Source: Alphaproteobacteria bacterium (lineage in GTDB: Bacteria; Pseudomonadota; Alphaproteobacteria; Micavibrionales; UBA2020). Taken from it: DNA of 32,761 bases. The stretch is from the NCBI GenBank assembly GCA_004297545.1, contig SCTB01000049.1:1-32761 (forward strand), in the 5' to 3' direction. Below are positions 17,072 through 26,351 of this stretch, in pieces; within the stretch, counting starts at the first letter, position 1; every line of letters starts with the position of its first letter. The position numbers were made by a program, and so were the translations under genes. The notes beneath the pieces were generated by a model. It searched no databases. It saw only the letters and a program-made list of their open reading frames with translations, and had not been told where the DNA came from.

Positions 17072-17439
17072 GTGAAGATAGTAAATCGATAGTAAAAGCC
17101 ATTCGCATATTTAACGTCTGCACCTTTATTATGCTTTTGTGGTCGCCGATCTTTTTAACTCTAGAGATTTTAATAATCAGCAGGGGCTTGCTAATGGGCG
17201 GAATTCAAGCTTCTCACTCGGGTGAAACACTTGTGTACTGGACGTGTGGTCCGGTTGTCACCACGCTATTAATACTGTTTGCGATTGTAGGCTTGATAAT
17301 CAGTAAGAAGTATTGGGTACAGATGCCAAAGGCGCAGAGACTTACGACTAATGTGGCATTGAGTCTCGTAGCTGTTGAAGTGGCGATAGGCTTCTTTGCA
17401 ACGGCAAATCAGAAGCTTTTTTTATCATGGTTTTTTTAA
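17068..17439 (+). CDS. Hypothetical three-segment membrane protein inserted between prfA and prmC
   Basis: About 123 residues from the GTG at 17068 ([17 protein letters not shown]); a TTG one codon earlier is equally possible, with GGAG upstream. Three hydrophobic segments are visible: [40 protein letters not shown] and [18 protein letters not shown]. Codon use is clearly more AT-rich than prfA and prmC, yet it overlaps the prfA stop by 4 bases and the prmC start by 13. It is therefore translated within the operon. No family recognised. A real coding gene is likely because the frame, membrane pattern and overlaps are all consistent. Confidence 0.72.
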   Translation: MSEDSKSIVKAIRIFNVCTFIMLLWSPIFLTLEILIISRGLLMGGIQASHSGETLVYWTCGPVVTTLLILFAIVGLIISKKYWVQMPKAQRLTTNVALSLVAVEVAIGFFATANQKLFLSWFF

Positions 17440-18272
17440 AGAATTTCATTGCCTCCGCTCAGGAGGTTCTTACCGCAGTTGGCATCGAAAACCCCGATCT
17501 CGATGTGCGGCTGCTGGTGCAGCACGTGCTGGGCTGGTCTCAGACAAAATTATTGTTGAATTTGAATCATGTGCTGACTGAAAGTGAAGTAAAAGATTTA
17601 AACGCCGCCATCGAACGCCGCGCGCAGCGGGAGCCTGTGTCGCGGATTATCGGCAGGCGCGGTTTCTGGAAGTCAGAATTTAAAATTACCCCGCAAACCC
17701 TTGACCCAAGGCCGGATTCCGAGACGCTTATTGAGTCAGTCCTGAAATTCGTGAAACCGGCACCCTCGACCATCCTCGACCTCGGCACGGGATCGGGGTG
17801 CCTGTTGCTCTCCCTGCTCATCGAATGGCCGAAGGCCAGCGGCGTGGGGGTTGATATATCCGGGGAAGCGGTGGCGACGGCGGGGGAGAATGCGCAGGTG
17901 CTGGGGCTTGCTCCCCGTGCGCAATTCACGGCCACGGACTGGGAGAGGTTTACCCCCCAAAACCCCTTCGAACTCATCATCTCGAACCCCCCCTACATAG
18001 CTGACAGCGAGATTCCGGGCCTGGCCCCGGAGGTATCGAAATACGACCCCTTGAGGGCTCTTGCGGCGGGGGCGGATGGGCTGGATTGTTACCGGTCTAT
18101 CGCCCGGCACTACAGGAAATGGCTTAAACCCCAGGGATGGGCCTTGTTTGAAATCGGCCATACCCAGGCAAATGATGTAAAATCCATCCTTGCCCAGGCA
18201 GGTATGACTGTGTTACATGTAATACCGGATTTGGCCGGCAGCGATCGCGTTATAGTCGCGAGAAGCCCCTGA
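17427..18272 (+). CDS. prmC: Release-factor glutamine N5-methyltransferase
   Basis: PrmC (HemK) methylates the GGQ glutamine of RF1 and RF2 with S-adenosylmethionine. The 281-residue product has an N-terminal helical domain, the VSRIIGRRGFWKSEFKITP region, the SAM-binding TILDLGTGSGCLLLSLL (about residues 112-128), and the diagnostic NPPY at 187-190 (IISNPPYIADSEIPGLAPEV). The ATG at 17427 overlaps the end of the small membrane gene and has only a weak ribosome site, so it probably depends on coupling. Length is normal. Confidence 0.97.
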   Translation: MVFLKNFIASAQEVLTAVGIENPDLDVRLLVQHVLGWSQTKLLLNLNHVLTESEVKDLNAAIERRAQREPVSRIIGRRGFWKSEFKITPQTLDPRPDSETLIESVLKFVKPAPSTILDLGTGSGCLLLSLLIEWPKASGVGVDISGEAVATAGENAQVLGLAPRAQFTATDWERFTPQNPFELIISNPPYIADSEIPGLAPEVSKYDPLRALAAGADGLDCYRSIARHYRKWLKPQGWALFEIGHTQANDVKSILAQAGMTVLHVIPDLAGSDRVIVARSP

Positions 18273-18446
18273 AAAGATAGGGCTTTGAGAGAAACCGCTT
18301 CCCAACTGAATCACAAATAAGATAAACTGGTAGATATCGCGCCTGCATAAAGAGTGTGTCCCATATAAGGTCAGGCGCAATCGGGGTTTAGATAAGTTCC
18401 TACAGGGGAACATGGGGCAATATAATCGAAGCAAAAAAGTGAGCTC

Positions 18447-19010
18447 ATGAGACACAATCAAAACGGACGGAGATTCCGCGGCCGCAACAACGACGGCGGT
18501 CAGCGTCACCATCAGGGCGGCGGCAACCACAGCCACCATCACCACAACAGCGGCAACAGCCACGGCAATCCCAACCGCCGCGTGAACCCGAGGGTCCAGA
18601 CCTTCGACTCCAACGGGCCCGACGTCCGCATCCGCGGCAACGCCTACCAGATCAACGAAAAATATGTGACGCTCGCGCGCGACGCGAATTCCGCCGGCGA
18701 CCGCATCCTGGCGGAAAGCTATCTGCAGCACGCCGAGCACTACCAGCGCATGATCAACGACATGGCGGAAGAGTACAACAAGTACAACCCGCCGCAGTTC
18801 CAGCAGCAGCAGCCCATCACGGGCGAAGAGCCGCAGCCGGTTATTCCGGAAGCCACCACGACCTCCACCGTTCCCAACGGCGCGGCCGAGCAGCCGAACC
18901 TGGCGCTCAACGACCTCGACCAGGGCTTCCTGCGCGGTCCGCGCAATGTCCCGGTGGACCAAGCCGACGGCAACAGCCAGCCCCGCAAGCGGGAAATCGA
19001 GAACGCTTAA
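18447..19010 (+). CDS. DUF4167-family protein
   Basis: A 187-residue protein with the DUF4167 layout. The N-terminus is basic and rich in Arg, Asn, Gly and His (RFRGRNNDGGQRHHQGG, with a run of histidines). The conserved core is around residues 45-110 (RVQTFDSNGPDVRIRGNAYQ, LARDANSAGDRILAESYLQ, AEHYQRMINDMAEEYN). The tail is rich in Gln, Pro and Glu. The family is characteristic of alphaproteobacteria and sits near prmC and clpB in many of them. The N-terminus resembles RNA-binding RGG-type tails, but its function is not established to my knowledge. TATAAT at 18421-18426 could be its -10; no good -35 is seen. The 174-bp gap after prmC holds nothing else I can support. Confidence 0.93.
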   Translation: MRHNQNGRRFRGRNNDGGQRHHQGGGNHSHHHHNSGNSHGNPNRRVNPRVQTFDSNGPDVRIRGNAYQINEKYVTLARDANSAGDRILAESYLQHAEHYQRMINDMAEEYNKYNPPQFQQQQPITGEEPQPVIPEATTTSTVPNGAAEQPNLALNDLDQGFLRGPRNVPVDQADGNSQPRKREIENA

Positions 19011-19031
19011 GGCTAAATCCTGAAAAAATCT

Positions 19032-19146
19032 GTCATTCCGGCGAAAGCCGGAATCCACGGGCTGCGGGCTATCGGATGTATAACTGTTTGACAGTTATAT
19101 GCTTGCTTTGATGAGGTCCGTGGACCCCGGCATTCGCCGGGGTGAC
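19032..19146. repeat. BIME-like repeat (unit 3, diverged)
   Basis: Left arm GTCATTCCGGCGAAAGCCGG plus AATCCACGG; the right arm, inverted, reads GTCACCCCGGCGAATGCCGG plus GGTCCACGG. The centre is a perfect 8-bp hairpin TATAACTG-TTTGA-CAGTTATA. It lies between the DUF4167 gene and the next plus-strand gene. Confidence 0.75.
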
Positions 19147-19221
19147 ATCGTGAGTGTGGTTGACATGACATTTCCCCCATGCTGTACTCCGGCAGTTTTC
19201 AAACAGCCGGAGAATTACACC

Positions 19222-19530
19222 ATGTCCTTCAAACATTACGCCCTGACCGCCGTTTTCGCCGCTGCCGTGGGCGCGGGCGGAACTGTTATTGTCGCGGATC
19301 GCTATATCGACAACAAGATGACCAAGGGCCAGCCCTGCGACGTTTATAAAGACGTCACGAAGTGGATGGATCGTCACGCCGCCAGGGATGCGAAGGGTGA
19401 AAGCGTCTCGGCCGTCAATTACAGCGAAGAACAAATCGGCGAGGCCAAGGTCTGCTCGGTCACCGCAGGCTCCGGCCAGGACAAGGACGTTGCGGAGTTC
19501 ATCCACAAGTTCAAAGGGCTGTTCCGCTAA
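19222..19530 (+). CDS. Hypothetical small membrane-anchored or exported protein
   Basis: The ATG at 19222 (MSFKHYALTAVFAAAVG) follows CCGGAG nine bases upstream and gives 102 residues; the longer open frame from 19099 runs into the repeat and is not used. Residues 6-26 form a hydrophobic segment (signal anchor or uncleaved signal). The remainder is soluble, with two cysteines (GQPCDVYKDVTKWMD and AKVCSVTAGSG) that could pair in the periplasm. No family recognised. It converges on the ankyrin gene at 19539..19976 with only 8 bp between the stops. Confidence 0.75.
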   Translation: MSFKHYALTAVFAAAVGAGGTVIVADRYIDNKMTKGQPCDVYKDVTKWMDRHAARDAKGESVSAVNYSEEQIGEAKVCSVTAGSGQDKDVAEFIHKFKGLFR

Positions 19531-19538
19531 TTTGCTGA

Positions 19539-19976
19539 TTACTTCAACCGCAGGCGTTTGTTGAGCAGCATCTTGTGCTGGAGCACGGTCACCTGTTCGA
19601 TATGATGCTGGCTCCATCGTTCAGGATGCCGCCAGGTTTCCCGTTCTTCCGCTTCGGCTATGCGTTTTTTGGCCGTGCCGATCGTGGCGGCGTCTTTGGA
19701 AACATTTGTCGCCACGGTCAGCGCCGTTTCGCCGAAGTTATTGGCTTTCAGGATGTCGGCGCCGTTTTCGACCAGCAGGTCGATCATCGCGGCCTGCCCG
19801 TACATCCCGGCGAAATAAAGCGGGGTGCGCCCATTGTGGTCGGGCAGGTTGACGTCAGCCTCGCCCTTGAGCAGCATTTCCAGCGCCTCGCCCTGCATGC
19901 CGTGTGTTACGGCATGGCGGAACTGAACGACAAGTTCAGGTTCCTTATCCACCCAGGGATTAAAGGCGTGAGACAT
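19539..19976 (-). CDS. Small ankyrin-repeat protein (copy 4)
   Basis: A 145-residue protein with two clear ankyrin units (GEADVNLPDHNGRTPLYFAG and NGADILKANNFGETALTVAT) after a short N-terminus (MSHAFNPWVDKEPELVVQF). The C-terminus is charged and helical (TAKKRIAEAEERETWRHPE, LQHKMLLNKRLRLK). It has no signal peptide. AAGG lies about nine bases before the ATG. It lacks the FLSKIF start of the copies near the left edge, so it is a more distant relative. Probably a cytosolic binding protein. Confidence 0.88.
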   Translation of the reverse strand: MSHAFNPWVDKEPELVVQFRHAVTHGMQGEALEMLLKGEADVNLPDHNGRTPLYFAGMYGQAAMIDLLVENGADILKANNFGETALTVATNVSKDAATIGTAKKRIAEAEERETWRHPERWSQHHIEQVTVLQHKMLLNKRLRLK

Positions 19977-20078
19977 ATTGAGAGACCTTCAATTCAATGC
20001 CAGACCGGGCGCATATTCACATAATTATGTAAATTATGCAAGCCTTTCTCACCGGGCGGGGGTACTTCCCCTATGCAT

Positions 20079-20133
20079 TTGATAAAAATCAAGGATTTAT
20101 TTAATAAATCGGCATCTAATGGAATGGTATAAT
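20079..20133 (+). promoter_or_regulatory. Candidate promoter region upstream of clpB
   Basis: The 219-bp gap before clpB is AT-rich in its second half. TATAAT at 20128-20133 is a perfect -10 without a good -35. TTGATA (20079-20084) with TAATAA 17 bp later (20102-20107) is a second option. I looked for a heat-shock promoter and found only a partial match (CCTATGC near 20070 without a correctly spaced CTTG), so sigma32 control is not shown. Confidence 0.3.
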
Positions 20134-20195
20134 CGTATAAAGGCCAGATAGGGGTGCTGCGATTGCGGGCCCCGGAGAGAAAGGGAGTGCCTCAT

Positions 20196-22814
<2,619 letters not shown>

Positions 22815-22815
22815 G

Positions 22816-22953
22816 ATGATCCGGAAGACAAAGGGCGGCCGGTACGTGCTTTACAGCAAGAAGACCGGCCGCGCCTTGAGCAAGCCCGGCACGCTCGCGG
22901 AGATAAAGAAGCGCGAGCGGCAGGTGCAGTTCTTCAAGCACCGGGCGAAATAG
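22816..22953 (+). CDS. Small basic 45-residue protein, phage-protein-like
   Basis: The ATG at 22816 starts one base after the clpB stop, and the frame runs to TAG at 22953. The product reads MIRKTKGGRYVLYSKKTGRA, then LSKPGTLAEIKKRERQVQFF, then KHRAK. The pattern K-G-x-Y-x-V-x-S-K-x-T-G-x-x-L-x-K ... R-x-x-Q-V-x-x-F-K-H is one I know from small uncharacterised proteins common in phages and bacterial genomes. A weak ribosome site and tight spacing suggest coupling to clpB. Below the size cut-off of most gene callers. Function unknown. Confidence 0.65.
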   Translation: MIRKTKGGRYVLYSKKTGRALSKPGTLAEIKKRERQVQFFKHRAK

Positions 22954-22969
22954 CTCCCGCCCGCCTTTT

Positions 22970-23293
22970 TCAGTCGCAGACCGGGACGGGTTCTTCTTTG
23001 TCCGACCATTCGCGCTGGCGGCGCACCTCGTAGATGCCGGGGGCGAAGGTGATCGGGTCGTGCTCCTCATGGTACAGCGTCGCGGGCTTTCCCGTGATCA
23101 CCATATACAGCAGGTTGTCGTTCGCGAAAAGCTGCACATGGTCTTCCCGGAAATAGTGCTTGTGGCCGGTCACTTCTCCGTAGGCGAGTACGCTCAGGCC
23201 CTGATCGCGTTCCCTGGGGGCAAGGCCCGGCGGCAAGGCGGCGACGCGGTCGACTTTGACGTCCCCCTGCCTTGCGTATTCGACTGTGTTCAT
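22970..23293 (-). CDS. Small His-rich protein, cassette copy A (partner of DUF6745 protein)
   Basis: A 107-residue protein starting MNTVEYARQGDVKVDRV after a strong AAAGGAG. It aligns without gaps to the protein at 24588..24911, with about 74 of 107 residues identical by my count. Conserved blocks are YARQGD, AYGE-x-TGH-x-HY (His44, His46), HVQL (His52), HEEHDPI (His75, His78), FAPGIYE and RRQREWSD. The paired histidines and the PG turn look like a small metal-binding cupin-like barrel, but that is inference. Proteins of this type commonly sit beside DUF6745 genes. It lies 13 nt downstream of the DUF6745 gene and is certainly in its operon. Confidence 0.85.
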   Translation of the reverse strand: MNTVEYARQGDVKVDRVAALPPGLAPRERDQGLSVLAYGEVTGHKHYFREDHVQLFANDNLLYMVITGKPATLYHEEHDPITFAPGIYEVRRQREWSDKEEPVPVCD

Positions 23294-23306
23294 GGTGTTT
23301 CTCCTT

Positions 23307-24275
23307 TCAGGTCATTTTCTGGGTTTTGAGGTATTCATCGGGCGTCATGCCGAAGGACCAGGCGATTCCCTCCGTCGGCGTCTTCACCGTTGGCGGCACG
23401 CGCAGCGTGTATTCCCGGAAACTTCCGTCGGGTTCGCGCGTGGAATTGATCACGCGCACAAAGACGAAGTCGCTGTCATGCCGCCGTTCCTTTCGATAGA
23501 GCTTGCCGAGGCGGTCCTGCTTTTGAAGCTCCGCGCAGCAATCGGAGTAATAATCGCCCTTGTAGTACCGCGTCATGACGCGCCTGAGCGCAACATTGGG
23601 TTCCTTGTCGATGCTTTCCGGGGTGATGAGCTCGGGCTTTTCGATGACGTATTCGGGTGTCCAGGCACCCTCCACGGCATAGACCTTCCAGCCGTCCCGG
23701 TAAGTGATGGCGGGGCCGTCCGTGCAATGCAGCAGCCCGCGGCTGTCGAACCTGATGCTGACGGGCGGCTCCGATACAAGGCAGACGTGCTCGTACGGGA
23801 GCATGAATTCCACGCTCTCTGCGGCCGTGATGTCCTGGTGGAGAGATTCACGATCATGCGGATTCAGGATTTCGTCCAGATAAAGGCGGTAGAGGTCCAT
23901 CAGCTGCATTTCATATTTATAAGCGCAGAGATTGGCGAGCCTTTCAGGAACCCATTGATTGTTCGGAGCCTCGAGTCTGCGAAGACTGCGGCGAATAGGC
24001 ATGGCCGCGCTCTGTCCCAGCAGCCGCCAGAGCACGTTCAACGGCCCCTGCGTCATGGTTTCCCACCTGTGAGCCCAGTCCGGATGCAACAAATATTTTA
24101 CGCCTTTGCCGGCATCCGGGCCGCCGGGCGGCGGCTCGGATACCAGCGCGCGCGGGGAGGGGCGCCAGACAATCTTTTTCGGCAGCGCAAGGCCGGCCGT
24201 GCGGTAAAGGGCCCTGACAGAGCATTCAGCCTGGGCGCGGGCAAAATCGGCCTCACTTGGAAACAGTCCTTCCAT
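23307..24275 (-). CDS. DUF6745-family protein, cassette copy A
   Basis: The ATG at 24275 (MEGLFPSEADFARAQ) is used because GGAG lies seven bases upstream; two earlier in-frame ATGs (24296, 24281) lack a well-spaced site. The product is 322 residues. Features shared with copy B at 24925..26076 are an N-terminal block YRTAGLALPKKIVWRPSP, a central PYEHVCLVSEPP, a DGPAITYRDGWKVYAVEG segment and a highly similar C-terminal 100 residues (IDKEPNVALRRVMTRYYKG, DRLGKLYRKE, LRVPPTVKTPTEGIAWSFG, MTPDEYLKTQKMT). These are the hallmarks of DUF6745 as I know it. It is about 60 residues shorter than copy B in the N-terminal half. No signal peptide. Function unknown. Confidence 0.87.
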   Translation of the reverse strand: MEGLFPSEADFARAQAECSVRALYRTAGLALPKKIVWRPSPRALVSEPPPGGPDAGKGVKYLLHPDWAHRWETMTQGPLNVLWRLLGQSAAMPIRRSLRRLEAPNNQWVPERLANLCAYKYEMQLMDLYRLYLDEILNPHDRESLHQDITAAESVEFMLPYEHVCLVSEPPVSIRFDSRGLLHCTDGPAITYRDGWKVYAVEGAWTPEYVIEKPELITPESIDKEPNVALRRVMTRYYKGDYYSDCCAELQKQDRLGKLYRKERRHDSDFVFVRVINSTREPDGSFREYTLRVPPTVKTPTEGIAWSFGMTPDEYLKTQKMT

Positions 24276-24442
24276 GACCATTCTCCATTTGAACAACGCG
24301 GGTAAAAAGAGGTATCAGGCGCCCTTGTCCAAATGACGGGGCGCTGGTGGTGCCTGCTTTCTGACGTTTAGTGATTCAATCAGGACGGGCTGCTGATTCC
24401 AGATGCTTGAGTCGCGAGCAGATCTCTCGTCCTATATCTCCA

Positions 24443-24507
24443 ATTATACTCAAATTAATTTAAAATTTTATGAATTTTAAGCTCTTGAAATCGTGCCTCA
24501 ATTGCAG
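24443..24507 (-). repeat. Conserved upstream element of cassette copy A
   Basis: About 50 of 63 positions match the element at 26280..26341, which lies at the corresponding place upstream of cassette copy B. Read on the minus strand it has GCAATTG, then CGATTTCAA, an AT-rich tract and GAGTATAAT, whose TATAAT (24443-24448) is a good -10. There is no good -35. The rest of the 312-bp gap (24276..24587) is a leader with a GCGCCC...GGGCGC hairpin, plus about 80 bp before the next stop codon. Confidence 0.7.
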
Positions 24508-24587
24508 GCGATGGCGATATCCTCTTGAAAGTGGCGTCAAAGTCATTGTCCCTTTGATCGTCGTGTTCACGCAAAAGTTCTTGCCTC

Positions 24588-24911
24588 CTATCCGCAGACG
24601 CGGACGGGCTGGCCGGTGTCCGACCATTCGCGCTGGCGCCGGATTTCGTAGATGCCGGGGGCGAAGACGATGGGGTCATGTTCCTCATGCCAGAGCGTGG
24701 CGGGCTCGCCGGCGATCACCATGTAGAGCCGGTCTTCGTTCGCGTAGAGCTGAACGTGCTCCTCCTTCAGGTAATGCCGGTGGCCGGTCTGCTCGCCATA
24801 AGCCACGATGCAAACGCCGCCCATCCGCTCGCGGGGGGTAAGGCCCTCGGGCAGGCGTTCGATGCGGTCGACCTTTATATCGCCCTGCCGCGCGTATTCA
24901 ACGATGTCCAT
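24588..24911 (-). CDS. Small His-rich protein, cassette copy B (partner of DUF6745 protein)
   Basis: A 107-residue protein starting MDIVEYARQGDIKVDRI, with AGAGG nine bases upstream. It is co-linear with copy A, and all histidines are conserved: His44 and His46 in TGHRHY, His52 in EHVQL, His75 and His78 in WHEEHDPI. It also keeps FAPGIYEI, RRQREWSD and a cysteine at 106. Differences from copy A cluster in residues 17-36 and at the C-terminus. The spacing to its DUF6745 gene is 13 nt, identical to copy A. Metal-binding cupin-like fold is inferred from the HxH and HEEH pairs only. Confidence 0.85.
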   Translation of the reverse strand: MDIVEYARQGDIKVDRIERLPEGLTPRERMGGVCIVAYGEQTGHRHYLKEEHVQLYANEDRLYMVIAGEPATLWHEEHDPIVFAPGIYEIRRQREWSDTGQPVRVCG

Positions 24912-24924
24912 GGCGGTTTTCCTC

Positions 24925-26076
24925 TCACGTCATCTTCTGGGTTCTTAAGTATTCCTCCGGTGTCATGCCAAACGTCCAGGCGATGGCCTCGGTCGGCGTC
25001 TTCACCCCGGGCGGGACGCGCAGCACGTATTCGCGATAGCTGCCGTCGAGTTCGGGCGTGCAGTTCTTTACGCGGATAAAAGTGAAATCGCTGTCGAACA
25101 GGCGCTTTTTCCGGTACAGGCGGCCCAGGCGGTCCTCGGCCTCCAGCGTGGCGCCGCAGTCGTTGTAGAAATTGCCCTGGTAGCGCTGGATCATGATGCG
25201 CCGCATCGCGGCATTGGGCTCCTTGTCGATCATGCGCGTCGTGATGCGTTGCGGGTCGGTCACGATGTAGTCGGGAACGACGATGCCATCGATGGCGTGT
25301 ACAGCGAAACCGTCCGCGAATTCGAGAGCGGAGCCGGTCAGGCTGTGCAGGTCGCCGGTGGGGTTGCATTCCATGCGCCGGGGCTTGTCGGAAACCAGGC
25401 ACATGCTCTCGTAAGGAATAACCCAGCCGCCGCAGCCGGCCAGCTGGAGGAAGACGTCCATCAGCTCTTTCAGCGCGGGCGCGCCCGTGATCCCGCAAAG
25501 ATAGCTGTAGAAGGCGAACATGCCGGATTCATACGGGTTGCATATCGCATCGTCGAGATATCCGCTGACGGTGGGCCCGCTCAGGCGTGCAATTGCGCGT
25601 TTGAACCTTTGCTCCCGCCTTCCGTCGATGGCGGGCAGGAATTCTTCGCGTATCGTCCAGAATTCTTCGATGCTGTGCCAGAGGTGGCGGCTTGCGGCGC
25701 TGCGCAGGCTTCTCAGGGGGACGATGGTCGAATAACCGAATACTTCGCCTTCGATCTTTTCCGATATGATCTCGGCGGATTTCCACGCGGCCTTTGTCAC
25801 CATCACATTGCGGTCCGTGAGGTCGAGCGCGGTGCGCAGCGCGTCTTCGTCCGAAACGCCGATGGCGCGCGAGATGTCGCTGATAGCGACCGCAAAGGGC
25901 GAGCCGCCCCAGATGATCTTTTTCGGCGGCGCAAGCCCCGCCTTGCGGTACAGATAGTTGATGGCGCTTTCGGCGCCGGCGCGGTCGGGGGGCGTGTGCG
26001 ACAGGGTCAGTCTTGCGCTGTCGTTCACGATGACTTCCAGCTCTTTCATCTGGCGCGCGGTCAATGTCTGTTTCAT
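24925..26076 (-). CDS. DUF6745-family protein, cassette copy B
   Basis: A 383-residue protein starting MKQTLTARQMKELEVIV, with GAGG eight bases before the ATG. It has YRKAGLAPPKKIIWGGSP near residue 45, then a region of about 150 residues predicted helical and only partly shared with copy A. PYESMCLVSDKPRR, GSALEFADGFAVHAIDG and the strongly conserved end follow (IDKEPNAAMRRIMIQRYQG, DRLGRLYRKK, LRVPPGVKTPTEAIAWTFG, MTPEEYLRTQKMT). No signal peptide or membrane segment. DUF6745 proteins are widespread and uncharacterised to my knowledge. It is co-transcribed with the small His-rich protein downstream. Confidence 0.88.
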   Translation of the reverse strand: MKQTLTARQMKELEVIVNDSARLTLSHTPPDRAGAESAINYLYRKAGLAPPKKIIWGGSPFAVAISDISRAIGVSDEDALRTALDLTDRNVMVTKAAWKSAEIISEKIEGEVFGYSTIVPLRSLRSAASRHLWHSIEEFWTIREEFLPAIDGRREQRFKRAIARLSGPTVSGYLDDAICNPYESGMFAFYSYLCGITGAPALKELMDVFLQLAGCGGWVIPYESMCLVSDKPRRMECNPTGDLHSLTGSALEFADGFAVHAIDGIVVPDYIVTDPQRITTRMIDKEPNAAMRRIMIQRYQGNFYNDCGATLEAEDRLGRLYRKKRLFDSDFTFIRVKNCTPELDGSYREYVLRVPPGVKTPTEAIAWTFGMTPEEYLRTQKMT

Positions 26077-26277
26077 GGCACATGCCTCATAAAAAATTCC
26101 TGCCGGCGACAGCTTGCCCTGCCGCTTCCGCCGGCTTTTCCGGAAGCGTTATAAAAAGAAGTTTTCACCAGCCCTGACATTCTGCTGGCAAAAAAACACG
26201 GCCTTTTATGGCTGTAATTGTTTCATGGGGCAGCGCTCTCATGCGAGTCGTCGTTCAAATAAAGCCCCATTCTTATG

Positions 26278-26341
26278 AGTATACTCGCATTTGTTTAAAG
26301 TTTTATAAATTTAAGCAATTGAAATCGCTTCGCAATTGCAG
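26278..26341 (-). repeat. Conserved upstream element of cassette copy B
   Basis: The counterpart of 24443..24507. On the minus strand it has a perfect 7-bp inverted pair GCAATTG-(11)-CAATTGC, then an AT-rich tract and GAGTATACT, with TATACT (26278-26283) in the same position as TATAAT in copy A. It lies about 200 bp before the ATG at 26076 and about 10 bp beyond the stop of the NlpC/P60 gene. The intervening leader contains an ATGGGGC...GCCCCAT pair and a CCGGAAAAGCCGG hairpin. Confidence 0.7.
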
Positions 26342-26351
26342 ACCGACCTTG

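Noticed and set aside
19977-20195. Heat-shock (sigma32) promoter before clpB
   Set aside because: Only a CCTAT-like -10 was found; no CTTG at the required distance.
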